The notes under the pieces are model-generated. The model saw nothing but the letters and a program-made list of their open reading frames with translations, did no database searches and was not told the origin of the DNA. From the NCBI GenBank assembly GCA_963790075.1, contig CAWBNG010000008.1:310001-374000 (forward strand): a stretch of 64,000 nucleotides of DNA, written 5' to 3'. Made by a program: the position numbers and the translations under genes. Positions 42,301 through 49,888 of this stretch are shown piece by piece (position 1 is the first letter of the stretch; every line of letters begins with the position of its first letter). This DNA is from CAYOUV01 sp963790075 (GTDB lineage: Bacteria; Chloroflexota; Anaerolineae; Anaerolineales; Villigracilaceae).

Positions 42301-44268
42301 ATGGCAAAACCTGATCTAATCCTCCTGGTACTGGACGAATCGCAGACCCTGCAATTGCTTGATCGCGCCCTGCGTTCTGCCAATTACGCCACTGCGATTG
42401 TTCACGATAAGGCCGGATTGGATCGTGCCTTACAGGAATTTTCGCCAGCGATGATCGTTTTGGGGGAAAAGCTTGCGGATGCGGGTGGCATTCCGCTGGC
42501 TGAGGATTTGCTGGAACGCTTCCCGACCCTGCCAATTTTATTGTTCGCCGAACGAGACAGCCTGCAATTAGTCAAAGAAGCCTTACGCGTCGGTGTGATT
42601 GGCTACGTTTACCCTCCCTTGAAAATTGGTGATATTGTCGGTGTTATCCAATCCAGTCTCAAGCGCGCTCATCGTACGGGAGACTGGGTGCGGCGCGAGG
42701 TTAAGCGGACAACTGCTTCGCTCGAGAAACGCGTATCCGAGCTTGAAACAATGGTCAAGCTGGGGCGCAATATCATCGGGTCGCTTGACTTGGATAGCGT
42801 CCTGAGCAATGTGGTCTCAGCTGCCGTAGAATTAACCGGGGCGGAAGCTGGTATGTTGCTCATGTTGGATGATAGCGGCGAGCAATTGTATCTGCAAGCG
42901 GGTCATAACCTGCCCAAAGATGTTTTAAATTCCTTTCACCTACCGGTGAGTGATAGCATAGTCGGAGAAGTTGTTCGGGAAAGTAAGCGAATTGTCCTAA
43001 ATGAAGCCTCACCGCGCGAGATCGCCGAAGGGTATGCAGTGCGTTCGTTGATTTGCGTCCCTTTGCGTCTGCAGGATCGGCCGGTTGGCGCTCTGTGTGT
43101 AGATAATCGTCAGCAACAGCAGCCTTTCTCGGACCACCATGCTTTGCTTGTCTCGGTCTTAGCGGACTATGCGGCTATCGCTATGGAAAACGCGCGCTTA
43201 TACCAACTTTCCGAAACGGAACGGGTCAAGTTCGAAGCGGCTTTCTCGAGCATGGAAAATGGCATGGTTGTTCTTGATGGAAAACAGAATATTTTATTGG
43301 TCAATCAGGCAGCCTGTGCTATTTTTCATTTGGATTCTGATAGGATGCAGGGCAAGCCGGTTTTGGATGTGATCACGCACCCTGATCTGCACAATTTACT
43401 CACTCGTACCGGTGAAGAGGCGCTTAAATATCATGAGATCAATTTCGACGATGGGCGCGTGTTCAATGCCCAATATAACCCGATTCCTGGTTTCGGTTCA
43501 GCGATCACGATGCAAGATATCACCTATCTGAAAGAGCTGGACCGCCTGAAAAACGATTTTGTTCACACTGTATCACATGACCTGCGTTCACCTTTGACGG
43601 CGGTGATGGGTTATACCGAACTGCTGGAGCGCTCCGAGCCGTTGACCAACACGCAGCACGAATTCGTGAGGCGCATTCAATCGAGTGTGGGCAATATAAC
43701 AACCCTGGTTAATGATTTGTTGGATCTGGGTCGGATCGAAGCTGGTTATGACACGCTTCGCGAGACCGTCCAGCTTGAGGCTGTGCTCCGTTATACTCTG
43801 GACACCTTTGAACCACAGATTGCGGACAAAGAAATCAATTTACACGTTGAAATATCGCCGACCTTACCCTCTGTGAGAGGCAATCCGATTCGCTTGCGCC
43901 AGATGCTCGATAACTTAATCGGCAACGCAGTCAAGTACACCCCGCCTAATGGCGATATTCGGATTGCGATGCGTGTTGAAGATCAACAGATCATCGTGCA
44001 AATCAAGGATACGGGTCCGGGTATCCCGACTGCCGACCAGCCTTTTATTTTTGACAAATTCTTCCGGGGTAGTAATGTTCCGCAAGGAACACCCGGCTCA
44101 GGCTTGGGGCTGGCGATCGTCAAGTCGATTGTGGAAAGCCATCAAGGGCGGATTTGGATTGATTCAGGCGTGGATCCGGATCACGGCTCGACTTTTGTGG
44201 TTGTGTTACCCACATATTCCCCGGACCAAGATACGAAAGCCAGCCAACCTCCCAACCCGGAAAAATAA
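42301..44268 (+). CDS. Hybrid-type sensor histidine kinase (pseudo-receiver, GAF, PAS, HisKA, HATPase)
   Basis: The 655-residue protein has an N-terminal receiver-like domain (1-120), coiled coil, GAF (about 150-300), PAS (about 310-410), HisKA with the phosphorylatable His426 in FVHTVSHDLRSPL, and an HATPase domain (DNLIGNAVKYTPP, DTGPGIP, GSGLGLAIVKS). In the receiver, Gly55 occupies the phosphoacceptor position (MIVLGEKL) and Tyr104 that of the Lys, so it is a protein-interaction module at best. It has no membrane helices, so it senses cytoplasmic signals. A start at 42268 is possible, but MAKPDLILLVLDES at 42301 is where homology begins. No cognate intact response regulator is adjacent. 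Confidence 0.93.
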   Translation: MAKPDLILLVLDESQTLQLLDRALRSANYATAIVHDKAGLDRALQEFSPAMIVLGEKLADAGGIPLAEDLLERFPTLPILLFAERDSLQLVKEALRVGVIGYVYPPLKIGDIVGVIQSSLKRAHRTGDWVRREVKRTTASLEKRVSELETMVKLGRNIIGSLDLDSVLSNVVSAAVELTGAEAGMLLMLDDSGEQLYLQAGHNLPKDVLNSFHLPVSDSIVGEVVRESKRIVLNEASPREIAEGYAVRSLICVPLRLQDRPVGALCVDNRQQQQPFSDHHALLVSVLADYAAIAMENARLYQLSETERVKFEAAFSSMENGMVVLDGKQNILLVNQAACAIFHLDSDRMQGKPVLDVITHPDLHNLLTRTGEEALKYHEINFDDGRVFNAQYNPIPGFGSAITMQDITYLKELDRLKNDFVHTVSHDLRSPLTAVMGYTELLERSEPLTNTQHEFVRRIQSSVGNITTLVNDLLDLGRIEAGYDTLRETVQLEAVLRYTLDTFEPQIADKEINLHVEISPTLPSVRGNPIRLRQMLDNLIGNAVKYTPPNGDIRIAMRVEDQQIIVQIKDTGPGIPTADQPFIFDKFFRGSNVPQGTPGSGLGLAIVKSIVESHQGRIWIDSGVDPDHGSTFVVVLPTYSPDQDTKASQPPNPEK

Positions 44269-44297
44269 TCTACAAAGCTCGCAGCTGCATTTTGGTT

Positions 44298-44460
44298 AAA
44301 ATATGCCTCCGCCGGGGAGTCCGGCGGAGGCCTTCGCCAAAGGAGGAGACAGTGAGGAGCATCTTGGAGGTATATTGTCCCGTCTCCAATTACAATCATA
44401 TCTTACAAGAGGGGAGAAGACAAAAGCAGAAAGTCACGGATAATTCGTGACTTTATTCAC
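44298..44460 (+). ncRNA. Candidate structured RNA between convergent genes
   Basis: This 203-bp gap (44269-44471) is not coding by any recognisable homology. A TAAAAT box at 44298-44303 precedes a strong hairpin (GCCTCCGCCGG/CCGGCGGAGGC, 44305-44331), an interrupted pairing GGAGAC...GTCTCC (about 44343-44385) and a final hairpin AAAGTCACG/CGTGACTTT at 44430-44454 followed by ATT. The layout resembles a short RNA ending at a terminator. Alternatively the two hairpins are just terminators for the flanking convergent genes, and a 46-codon frame from 44303 is also open. I do not recognise an RNA family. Confidence 0.28.
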
Positions 44461-44471
44461 AAACGCAGTCT

Positions 44472-44879
44472 CTACAGGAATTGCCGGATCAAATCGACGG
44501 CTTGGGTGGTATCGGTGTAGCTGGTTACTTTCAAATGCGGGTCAGGATTCCCCGTGATCATTTTGGAGACGCGCCGCCCTTCTTGATATAAGCATAATAC
44601 GGGTTTTCCAAGACTGAGAGCGAAGCCAATTTCATAGCCAACTCCGTGAGACGGAACACTGACCTCAGCGATTAGTGCGTCGCAGGTGTGAATCCATTCC
44701 ACATCACGAGCGTAGACATCTTGTGGGGCAACGCTGGTCTCGACATCGATGACGTTCGACTTGGCCAGGTGTGCGGTCGGGACCTGGTGTCCGTCCGCCA
44801 GCAGGGCACGGGCAATTGCCTGATAGACGGCTTCGTATTCGCGTCCCCCGGTGATGGAACAGGCAAAGTAGACGTTCAT
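44472..44879 (-). CDS. Nucleoside 2-deoxyribosyltransferase / DNPH1-like N-glycosidase
   Basis: The 135-residue product belongs to the nucleoside deoxyribosyltransferase superfamily. It has YFACSITGGR at the N-terminus (nucleotide-binding loop), the catalytic-type EVSVPSHGVGYEIGFAL (Glu near residue 91-97) and GKPVLCLYQ. The pattern fits DNPH1-like 2'-deoxynucleoside 5'-phosphate N-hydrolases, which clean up modified nucleotides. Its ATG overlaps the stop of the upstream membrane-protein gene (ATGA). It is the last gene of the ssb operon, consistent with nucleotide/DNA metabolism. Confidence 0.85.
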   Translation of the reverse strand: MNVYFACSITGGREYEAVYQAIARALLADGHQVPTAHLAKSNVIDVETSVAPQDVYARDVEWIHTCDALIAEVSVPSHGVGYEIGFALSLGKPVLCLYQEGRRVSKMITGNPDPHLKVTSYTDTTQAVDLIRQFL

Positions 44880-45490
44880 TTACGCGATGGGTGATAAAGG
44901 GCGGAATTGTCCATGGGATGTCTGGATGCCTGTCCGTCGTTGCCAATCCGCAAGGTTTCGATCTCGTTGCTGAAAGCCATCCAGTCACGTACCAGAAGCA
45001 CAAAATGAGGCGTCTTGTCCTTGAAGAAGAATGGCGAGAGAAACCTCCGCAATACCGACGGTGACACCGGATAACCATTTAATTCAATTACGATCGCTGT
45101 TTTTGCCAGCAATGGTTCGATAATATCGCGTTGTGTACCGCGCAATTGTTTGGGAGGAAAGAGCGTATACATGGCTACTGTGTGGACGTTTTTTACGCGT
45201 TTGTAGGAAATATTGATGCGTAAGAATGGCGTGACGATCCTGAAAAAAGTGGGGAAAGCCTGCACATACGCAGCCTTGCGAAAAATAAAAAGCAGCAGGC
45301 TGACGAGCAAAACCACGCCCCCAATCCCCAGCAAGCCATAGGCGCGCCAAGACTGTGCTGTCCCTGCGTCTTTTGAAACAGGCCACCACAGAGCGATCAG
45401 CACCAGCCCAAGTAATAATGTGGCTGGCCACCAGCGATTGAGCACGCGCTCATAGACTAGCAGCCGATGTCGATGTCCGGCAGGTCCCAT
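44876..45490 (-). CDS. Uncharacterised two-helix membrane protein (PH-like)
   Basis: The 204-residue protein has two membrane helices (about 18-38 and 52-72) followed by a soluble beta-rich domain (FPTFFRIVTPFLRINISYKRV, TAIVIELNGYP, PHFVLLVRDW). The arrangement resembles bacterial PH (bPH2)-like proteins, but I cannot assign a family. It starts 3 bp after the translin gene and overlaps the next gene by 4 bp, so it belongs to the ssb-DUF3467-translin operon. Function unknown. Confidence 0.75.
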   Translation of the reverse strand: MGPAGHRHRLLVYERVLNRWWPATLLLGLVLIALWWPVSKDAGTAQSWRAYGLLGIGGVVLLVSLLLFIFRKAAYVQAFPTFFRIVTPFLRINISYKRVKNVHTVAMYTLFPPKQLRGTQRDIIEPLLAKTAIVIELNGYPVSPSVLRRFLSPFFFKDKTPHFVLLVRDWMAFSNEIETLRIGNDGQASRHPMDNSALYHPSRK

Positions 45491-45493
45491 GAT

Positions 45494-46183
45494 TTACTCT
45501 TCCTGTTCCTCGTCAAAATTGTGCAGTTGGATCGGCAGGGATTCGATCTCGCCGCCGTTAAGCTGAATGCTCAATCGGGTAATCGAATGTTCTAGCTGTT
45601 CCCCGCGCAGGCTGAAGGTGATGTCGCCGCGCGTGCGTTCGATGATGCTGCGTGCTATGTCGGTTTGGCGACGCAAGCCATGGGTGATCGCATCCGGATA
45701 ATCCATGGTGACCAGAATGGCGTAGATATCGTCCATATGGCTGAGCAGGCGTTCAGCCTCCTCTGAGTAACCGTGACGCAGAATATCAAGAATACGGCGG
45801 CGCAACTCACCGACTACCTCTGACAGGCCATTCAAGTAGGTAGCATGCTCTACGTTCAGATCCTCCAGTGTGGGCAGCTCCTGGTCGCGAATCAGGGCAC
45901 AGGTGATATTGGCTTCCACGTATTCCTTCAGGGAATCCTGGGTGTAGCCGGTATAGTAGAGATCGGGGTAATCGGTCAGTTCGTTGCGAAGCGTCGTTGC
46001 AAGTTTGTGCGCCTCGGTCAGATGTTCCTGCACCATGTCGCTCTCACCGCGATGGACGGCGCGAATTGCCAAGGCGCATTGACGAGTCAGAGCGCGAGTC
46101 TGGGCCAGCGCCTTATCGCGGGCTGCAGTCTGAGCTTCGAAAATCTTGTGGATTTGCTCGGCAATTTTTTCTAGTTTTTGCAT
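45494..46183 (-). CDS. Translin-family protein
   Basis: The 229-residue all-helical protein matches translin/TRAX, a nucleic-acid-binding octamer-forming family best known from eukaryotes and also found in archaea and some bacteria. Diagnostic segments are the acidic YVEANITCALI, VGELRRRILDILRHG, and MDYPDAITHGLRRQTDIARSIIERTRGDITFSLR (in outline). Glu residues in the first two could form a TRAX-like RNase site; that is inference. It lies 8 bp after the DUF3467 gene and 3 bp before the membrane-protein gene, downstream of ssb. Confidence 0.85.
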   Translation of the reverse strand: MQKLEKIAEQIHKIFEAQTAARDKALAQTRALTRQCALAIRAVHRGESDMVQEHLTEAHKLATTLRNELTDYPDLYYTGYTQDSLKEYVEANITCALIRDQELPTLEDLNVEHATYLNGLSEVVGELRRRILDILRHGYSEEAERLLSHMDDIYAILVTMDYPDAITHGLRRQTDIARSIIERTRGDITFSLRGEQLEHSITRLSIQLNGGEIESLPIQLHNFDEEQEE

Positions 46184-46191
46184 AAGCTTCC

Positions 46192-46530
46192 CTAGGCTCC
46201 ATCAGGATCGTTTGGTTTATCGGGCGGTTGGGTGGGGCGGAAGAGGTGCTCCGCCAGGGATGAATTCCCTGGAATCTTGATCTCGCCGAAGGCGGCCTCA
46301 TAGCGTGCCAGATTCTCGCCCAGAGCCCGGTAAAGCAGTTTGGCGCTCAGAGGGGTCATCAGCACCCGGGCACGAACTTTGGCGTTACTTTCGTTGGGCA
46401 GCAGGTGAGCAAAGTCGATGACGATGTCAGCCGGAGAGTGGGCTATGCGCGCCAGGTTGGCGTAAACGGTATCCAGCCCCTCGGGGATGTCCATCGTCGG
46501 GGCAGCAGGTTTCGGATTAGGCGTGGTCAT
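46192..46530 (-). CDS. DUF3467 protein
   Basis: This 112-residue protein matches DUF3467: YANLARIAHSPADIVIDFAHLLP, then RARVLMTPLSAKLLYRALGENL (in outline), with a Pro-rich C-terminal tail. Members are small cytoplasmic proteins of unknown function. It lies 14 bp downstream of ssb and 8 bp upstream of the translin gene, pointing to a nucleic-acid-related role. Full length. Confidence 0.87.
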   Translation of the reverse strand: MTTPNPKPAAPTMDIPEGLDTVYANLARIAHSPADIVIDFAHLLPNESNAKVRARVLMTPLSAKLLYRALGENLARYEAAFGEIKIPGNSSLAEHLFRPTQPPDKPNDPDGA

Positions 46531-46544
46531 GATCCGCTCTTTAT

Positions 46545-46964
46545 CTAGAAGGGGATGTCATCTTCGGGACCGGAGACCATGTCGCCTGCCTCCTCCACGG
46601 AGGATGAGTCTACTTCGCCGCGCGAGGAGAGGAAGCGTACCGTCTGGGCATTGATCTCGAAGGAAGCGCGCACCTGGCCGTCCTGACCGGTCCAGGTGCG
46701 CGGACCACCCGTGGCCGGATCCGAGGTCAAGCGGCCTTCGACCAGGACCTTGGAACCTTTCTTCAAGTAGGTGTTGCAGACTTCGGCCATCTTGCCCCAG
46801 ACCGAGACACGGAACCAGGTCGTTTCCTTGACTTGTTCGCCGTTGCTGGCGGTATACTGGCGGTTGGTTGCGACAGAAAAACTGGTGACAGCCTGGCCTG
46901 ATGAAAGATACCGCATTTCCGGATCGCGGCCCAGGTTGCCTACAATGATGACAGTCTGATACAT
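46545..46964 (-). CDS. ssb: Single-stranded DNA-binding protein
   Basis: The 139-residue protein has an OB fold (TVIIVGNLGRDPEMRYLSSG, ETTWFRVSVWGKMAEVCNTYL, VLVEGRLTSD) and ends in the acidic DDIPF tail that binds partner proteins. It coats single-stranded DNA in replication and repair. The central region has an unusual Gly/Thr-rich WTGQDGQ insertion. Good ribosome binding site (GAGAGGAGAG). First gene of a five-gene minus-strand operon. A second, broken ssb lies at 59.7-60.2 kb. Confidence 0.96.
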   Translation of the reverse strand: MYQTVIIVGNLGRDPEMRYLSSGQAVTSFSVATNRQYTASNGEQVKETTWFRVSVWGKMAEVCNTYLKKGSKVLVEGRLTSDPATGGPRTWTGQDGQVRASFEINAQTVRFLSSRGEVDSSSVEEAGDMVSGPEDDIPF

Positions 46965-47059
46965 AAACGAAGCTCTCCTCTCAAGCTGTAAGTGAACGCC
47001 GCAGACGCGGCGTTGATAGTCTACAATTCAATTTTACACCACTTCACTTTTTAAACGTA

Positions 47060-47092
47060 AGATGCCGCGCCTAATCAAACGACGCGGCATCT
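47060..47092 (-). terminator. Hairpin terminator
   Basis: Perfect 10-bp arms (AGATGCCGCG and complement) with a 13-nt loop, about 22 bp downstream of the membrane-protein stop at 47115. Confidence 0.6.
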
Positions 47093-47114
47093 TTACTAAT
47101 GAGTATGGATTGAT

Positions 47115-47930
47115 TTAATCGGCGGCAGCGATTGCAGGTTGCGCCACTTCGTTAGGCTGGGGGCGCGCTGCATAGCGGAAACCGATAAACATCAGGATGG
47201 CTGCGAACAGTTCGCCCAGATACAGGAATTGGCCGTTTCCCAGGCGAGTCAATGTGCTGGCCAGACCTATGGATAGCGCGCCAGCAGCAATTAACACGTT
47301 CCCAATCACGCGATTGGGTAAAACACGTTTGCGCCAGAATAGATAAGCCGACCAGATCGCACCGCCCACCAGGGTCAGCAAGCCATAAATATTGAAGAAA
47401 GGCGTTGTCAGGCGCACGGGCGAGCCGAGCGGTAACAAGCCACGCACCGCTGTTACAGCCTCTCCGCGATAGGTCGTTGAGACGGTCTTGGCGCCAACCG
47501 GCGCCGTTTGTCCGGACTCCAGCACTTTGGTCCCGTATTGTTCGCTAATGGGTTTAGCGGTGGTAAAGATGGCAGTATCTAACTTGGGCATGACCTGCAG
47601 CATCAAATAGCCGGCATACAGACTGCCCACTACCAGGATCGCGGTGACAGCATGCACCCATGGCTTGCGTACTAACAGGGATAAGGTTCCATGCCCGATC
47701 CAGGCGGCATTCAGGGCAGCACCAAACAGGTACCAAACAAAGAATACCCATGGATTCCAGGCCAGGGACAGATAAGCTTCCGCAAAGCTACCCGCACCGA
47801 ACATTGCCAGGCCGATACCCCAGAATAAGAAGTGCGGGGCACGACGCACGAAGAAACGCTGTAGCACATAGCCGGTAAAGACCAGCATTACCAGGGTTGA
47901 GAGAAACGGCAAAACTTGATTAATCGACAT
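47115..47930 (-). CDS. Uncharacterised multi-helix membrane protein
   Basis: The 271-residue protein has about seven membrane helices with an outward loop (about 112-150, LDTAIFTTAKPISEQYG) and conserved-looking small residues in helices. I do not recognise a family. A GGAGGAAAA ribosome binding site precedes the ATG. It lies 23 bp downstream of the small single-helix protein gene, with which it shares a strong promoter. Nothing in the sequence suggests a transporter signature. Confidence 0.75.
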   Translation of the reverse strand: MSINQVLPFLSTLVMLVFTGYVLQRFFVRRAPHFLFWGIGLAMFGAGSFAEAYLSLAWNPWVFFVWYLFGAALNAAWIGHGTLSLLVRKPWVHAVTAILVVGSLYAGYLMLQVMPKLDTAIFTTAKPISEQYGTKVLESGQTAPVGAKTVSTTYRGEAVTAVRGLLPLGSPVRLTTPFFNIYGLLTLVGGAIWSAYLFWRKRVLPNRVIGNVLIAAGALSIGLASTLTRLGNGQFLYLGELFAAILMFIGFRYAARPQPNEVAQPAIAAAD

Positions 47931-47953
47931 CTGGGTTTTCCTCCAAATACGGT

Positions 47954-48130
47954 TTAGAAATGTATGATTCCGAAAATTACACCGGCTGCAAACAAAACAA
48001 GACCGACCAGCACAATCCCCATCAGGGCGAGCAGGGCAGGCACAACCTTCTCAAAAAATAGTGAGTTATCAGGCATATGTGAACGATTACGGGATGGAGC
48101 GGATTGTTGCGGCAGGTTACCTTTCTTCAC
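47954..48130 (-). CDS. Small single-helix membrane protein
   Basis: A 58-residue protein (begins MKKGNLPQQ) with one C-terminal membrane helix (about 33-55, VPALLALMGIVLVGLVLFAAG). The GTG start at 48130 is chosen because a perfect AAGGAGG lies 5 nt upstream and a consensus promoter sits behind it; a start at 48178 would lie upstream of the -10 box. Co-transcribed with the downstream membrane protein. Function unknown. Confidence 0.7.
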   Translation of the reverse strand: MKKGNLPQQSAPSRNRSHMPDNSLFFEKVVPALLALMGIVLVGLVLFAAGVIFGIIHF

Positions 48131-48157
48131 GCCAACCTCCTTTGTCGGGTTGGTTAG

Positions 48158-48186
48158 ATTTTGCACCTCGGGTTCCAAGATGTCAA
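48158..48186 (-). promoter_or_regulatory. Consensus promoter of the small-membrane-protein operon
   Basis: On the minus strand a perfect TTGACA (48186-48181), 17-bp spacer and CAAAAT (48163-48158) lie about 28 nt before the GTG. Confidence 0.7.
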
Positions 48187-48236
48187 TGTAGGTTTACGTA
48201 GTTTTAATAGGCGATTTCATGAGCAAATTTTAAGGA

Positions 48237-49004
48237 TTGCTGGCAGGTTTATTGCTTGGCAATCAGATTCAGCCTATACTGAAGAAAAGTTCAACGCCTG
48301 AGGAGGCAGCCATACCCACAACACCCCATATCGAAAAACATTTTACGGCTTCGGCAACTGTACGCGACATCGTGATTGGCATGTCCGATGGCCTGACGGT
48401 CCCGTTTGCGCTGGCGGCGGGATTGTCGGCGGTGGCTACCAGCGCAGTGGTCGTGACGGCCGGCCTGGCCGAGATTGCGGCTGGTTCGATTGCCATGGGC
48501 CTGGGCGGCTATCTGGCCGCCCGTTCGGACGCTGAACATTACGTCAGTGAACGCCACCGTGAAGAAAGCGAAATTATCAACAAGACCGAGGCGGAAATCC
48601 AGGAGAGCGTGGAGATCTTCCAGGAATATGGTCTGACCGTTAAAGAGAGCAGGCCCCTGGTTGCTGAATTGCAAAAACGTCCCAAGGCCTGGGTCGATTT
48701 CATGATGCGCTTCGAGTTGGGGTTGGAAGAACCCGACCCAAAACGAGCCCTGACCAGCGCGCTGACCATTGCGCTCTCGTACGTAGCCGGCGGTTTGATC
48801 CCACTCTCACCGTATTTCTTCACTGCCAAAACAGGTGATGGTTTGTGGATCTCCATCGGCATCACCCTGCTTGCGTTGCTGGTTTTTGGCTACGTCAAGG
48901 GACGCTTCAGCGGTGCCAAGCCGTTCCGTTCTGCCATCCAGACCATGTTGATCGGTGGGTTGGCGGCCGCCGCAGCCTTCCTGATCGCGCGCCTGATCGG
49001 CTGA
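48237..49004 (+). CDS. VIT1/CCC1-family iron/manganese transporter
   Basis: VIT1/CCC1 proteins move Fe2+ or Mn2+ across membranes. The product has EKHFTASATVRDIVIGMSDGLTVP (in outline) leading helix 1, GGYLAARSDAEHY after helix 2, a cytoplasmic Glu-rich metal-binding helix region (about residues 95-170) and three further helices. The start is uncertain. TTG at 48237 is the first usual codon, but it has no proper ribosome binding site and lies upstream of a TATACT box at 48275. A perfect AGGAGG at 48301-48306 points instead to an in-frame ATA at 48312, just where family similarity begins. Standalone gene. Confidence 0.88.
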   Translation: MLAGLLLGNQIQPILKKSSTPEEAAIPTTPHIEKHFTASATVRDIVIGMSDGLTVPFALAAGLSAVATSAVVVTAGLAEIAAGSIAMGLGGYLAARSDAEHYVSERHREESEIINKTEAEIQESVEIFQEYGLTVKESRPLVAELQKRPKAWVDFMMRFELGLEEPDPKRALTSALTIALSYVAGGLIPLSPYFFTAKTGDGLWISIGITLLALLVFGYVKGRFSGAKPFRSAIQTMLIGGLAAAAAFLIARLIG

Positions 49005-49194
49005 TGGGGCAATCCATAGTGGAATATCCTGGTTTTTCTGCACGCCAAAAATAGACTAAAAATAGGATATAAGTCCTATTTGCATCCCTTATTCATGGGG
49101 TTATATTCAAACTAGTCGAACAAATTTCGTAAAATTGGTTCGTGGATCGAACCCGCAATCTGCCCCCACACTTTTCAATTTAGAGGATAAAACT

Positions 49195-49749
49195 GTGAAC
49201 GCTAAAAAGTTTTTCGTTGGTATAGGTACCCTGTTTGTGCTTACCTCCCTTGCCTGTGGAATGCTCAATTCCGCCGTCAACAAAGCCGTGGGCGGGGATA
49301 ACAATCTCCTGATTGTCTCGAATTTATGGAGCGATGTTCCCACGATGGATGGTTTGCAGCCCTCGCAGATGGATATGCCGCTACCAGTCAAACTGCTTAT
49401 GCAAACCATTCTCGGAAACCTTGGCAGCCTCAATCCGCAAGGCCAGGATCAAACCACCGGTGCAATTGGCTGGATTGTCTTCACCTCTGACAAATCTCCC
49501 GACGATGTCCAAGCCTTTTACACCAACCAGCGTATGATGGACAGCGGCTGGGACGATGCCGGGCAAGAGTCGACCTGCGTTAGCGGGAGTGAGAATGGGT
49601 ATCCCCAGGTTGGCGTCTTCTGCGTATTTGCCAAACAGGCAGAAAATACCCAGCTTGCCATCATCGCCATGCCGGATGACCAAACCAAGCAAACCAACGT
49701 CTTTTTCCTGCGGCTTGAGGAGAATGCCACAGCGGTTCCCAATCAATGA
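49195..49749 (+). CDS. Uncharacterised lipoprotein
   Basis: The 184-residue product begins with a short signal peptide and lipobox (LTSLACG, Cys about residue 21). The mature part has no recognised domain; the segments DDVQAFYTNQRMMDSGWDDAGQ and FFLRLEENA suggest a small alpha/beta fold. Such proteins are often annotated as hypothetical in Anaerolineae. The GTG at 49195 has AGAGGA upstream and gives a proper signal peptide; the frame from 49135 does not. A TAAAAT box at 49130 may be its promoter. Confidence 0.78.
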   Translation: MNAKKFFVGIGTLFVLTSLACGMLNSAVNKAVGGDNNLLIVSNLWSDVPTMDGLQPSQMDMPLPVKLLMQTILGNLGSLNPQGQDQTTGAIGWIVFTSDKSPDDVQAFYTNQRMMDSGWDDAGQESTCVSGSENGYPQVGVFCVFAKQAENTQLAIIAMPDDQTKQTNVFFLRLEENATAVPNQ

Positions 49750-49888
49750 AAAACAGCCGACAGTCACGCTGAATGATCGCTGACCGCCGCTCGCAATCTA
49801 AATCATAAGGTTGTTTCGGTTGCCAGGCTGGATAGCACCAGACGGAATCGCCCAAAGCCCAGCGCAGGCGGGTCGAAGTCGACGATCT

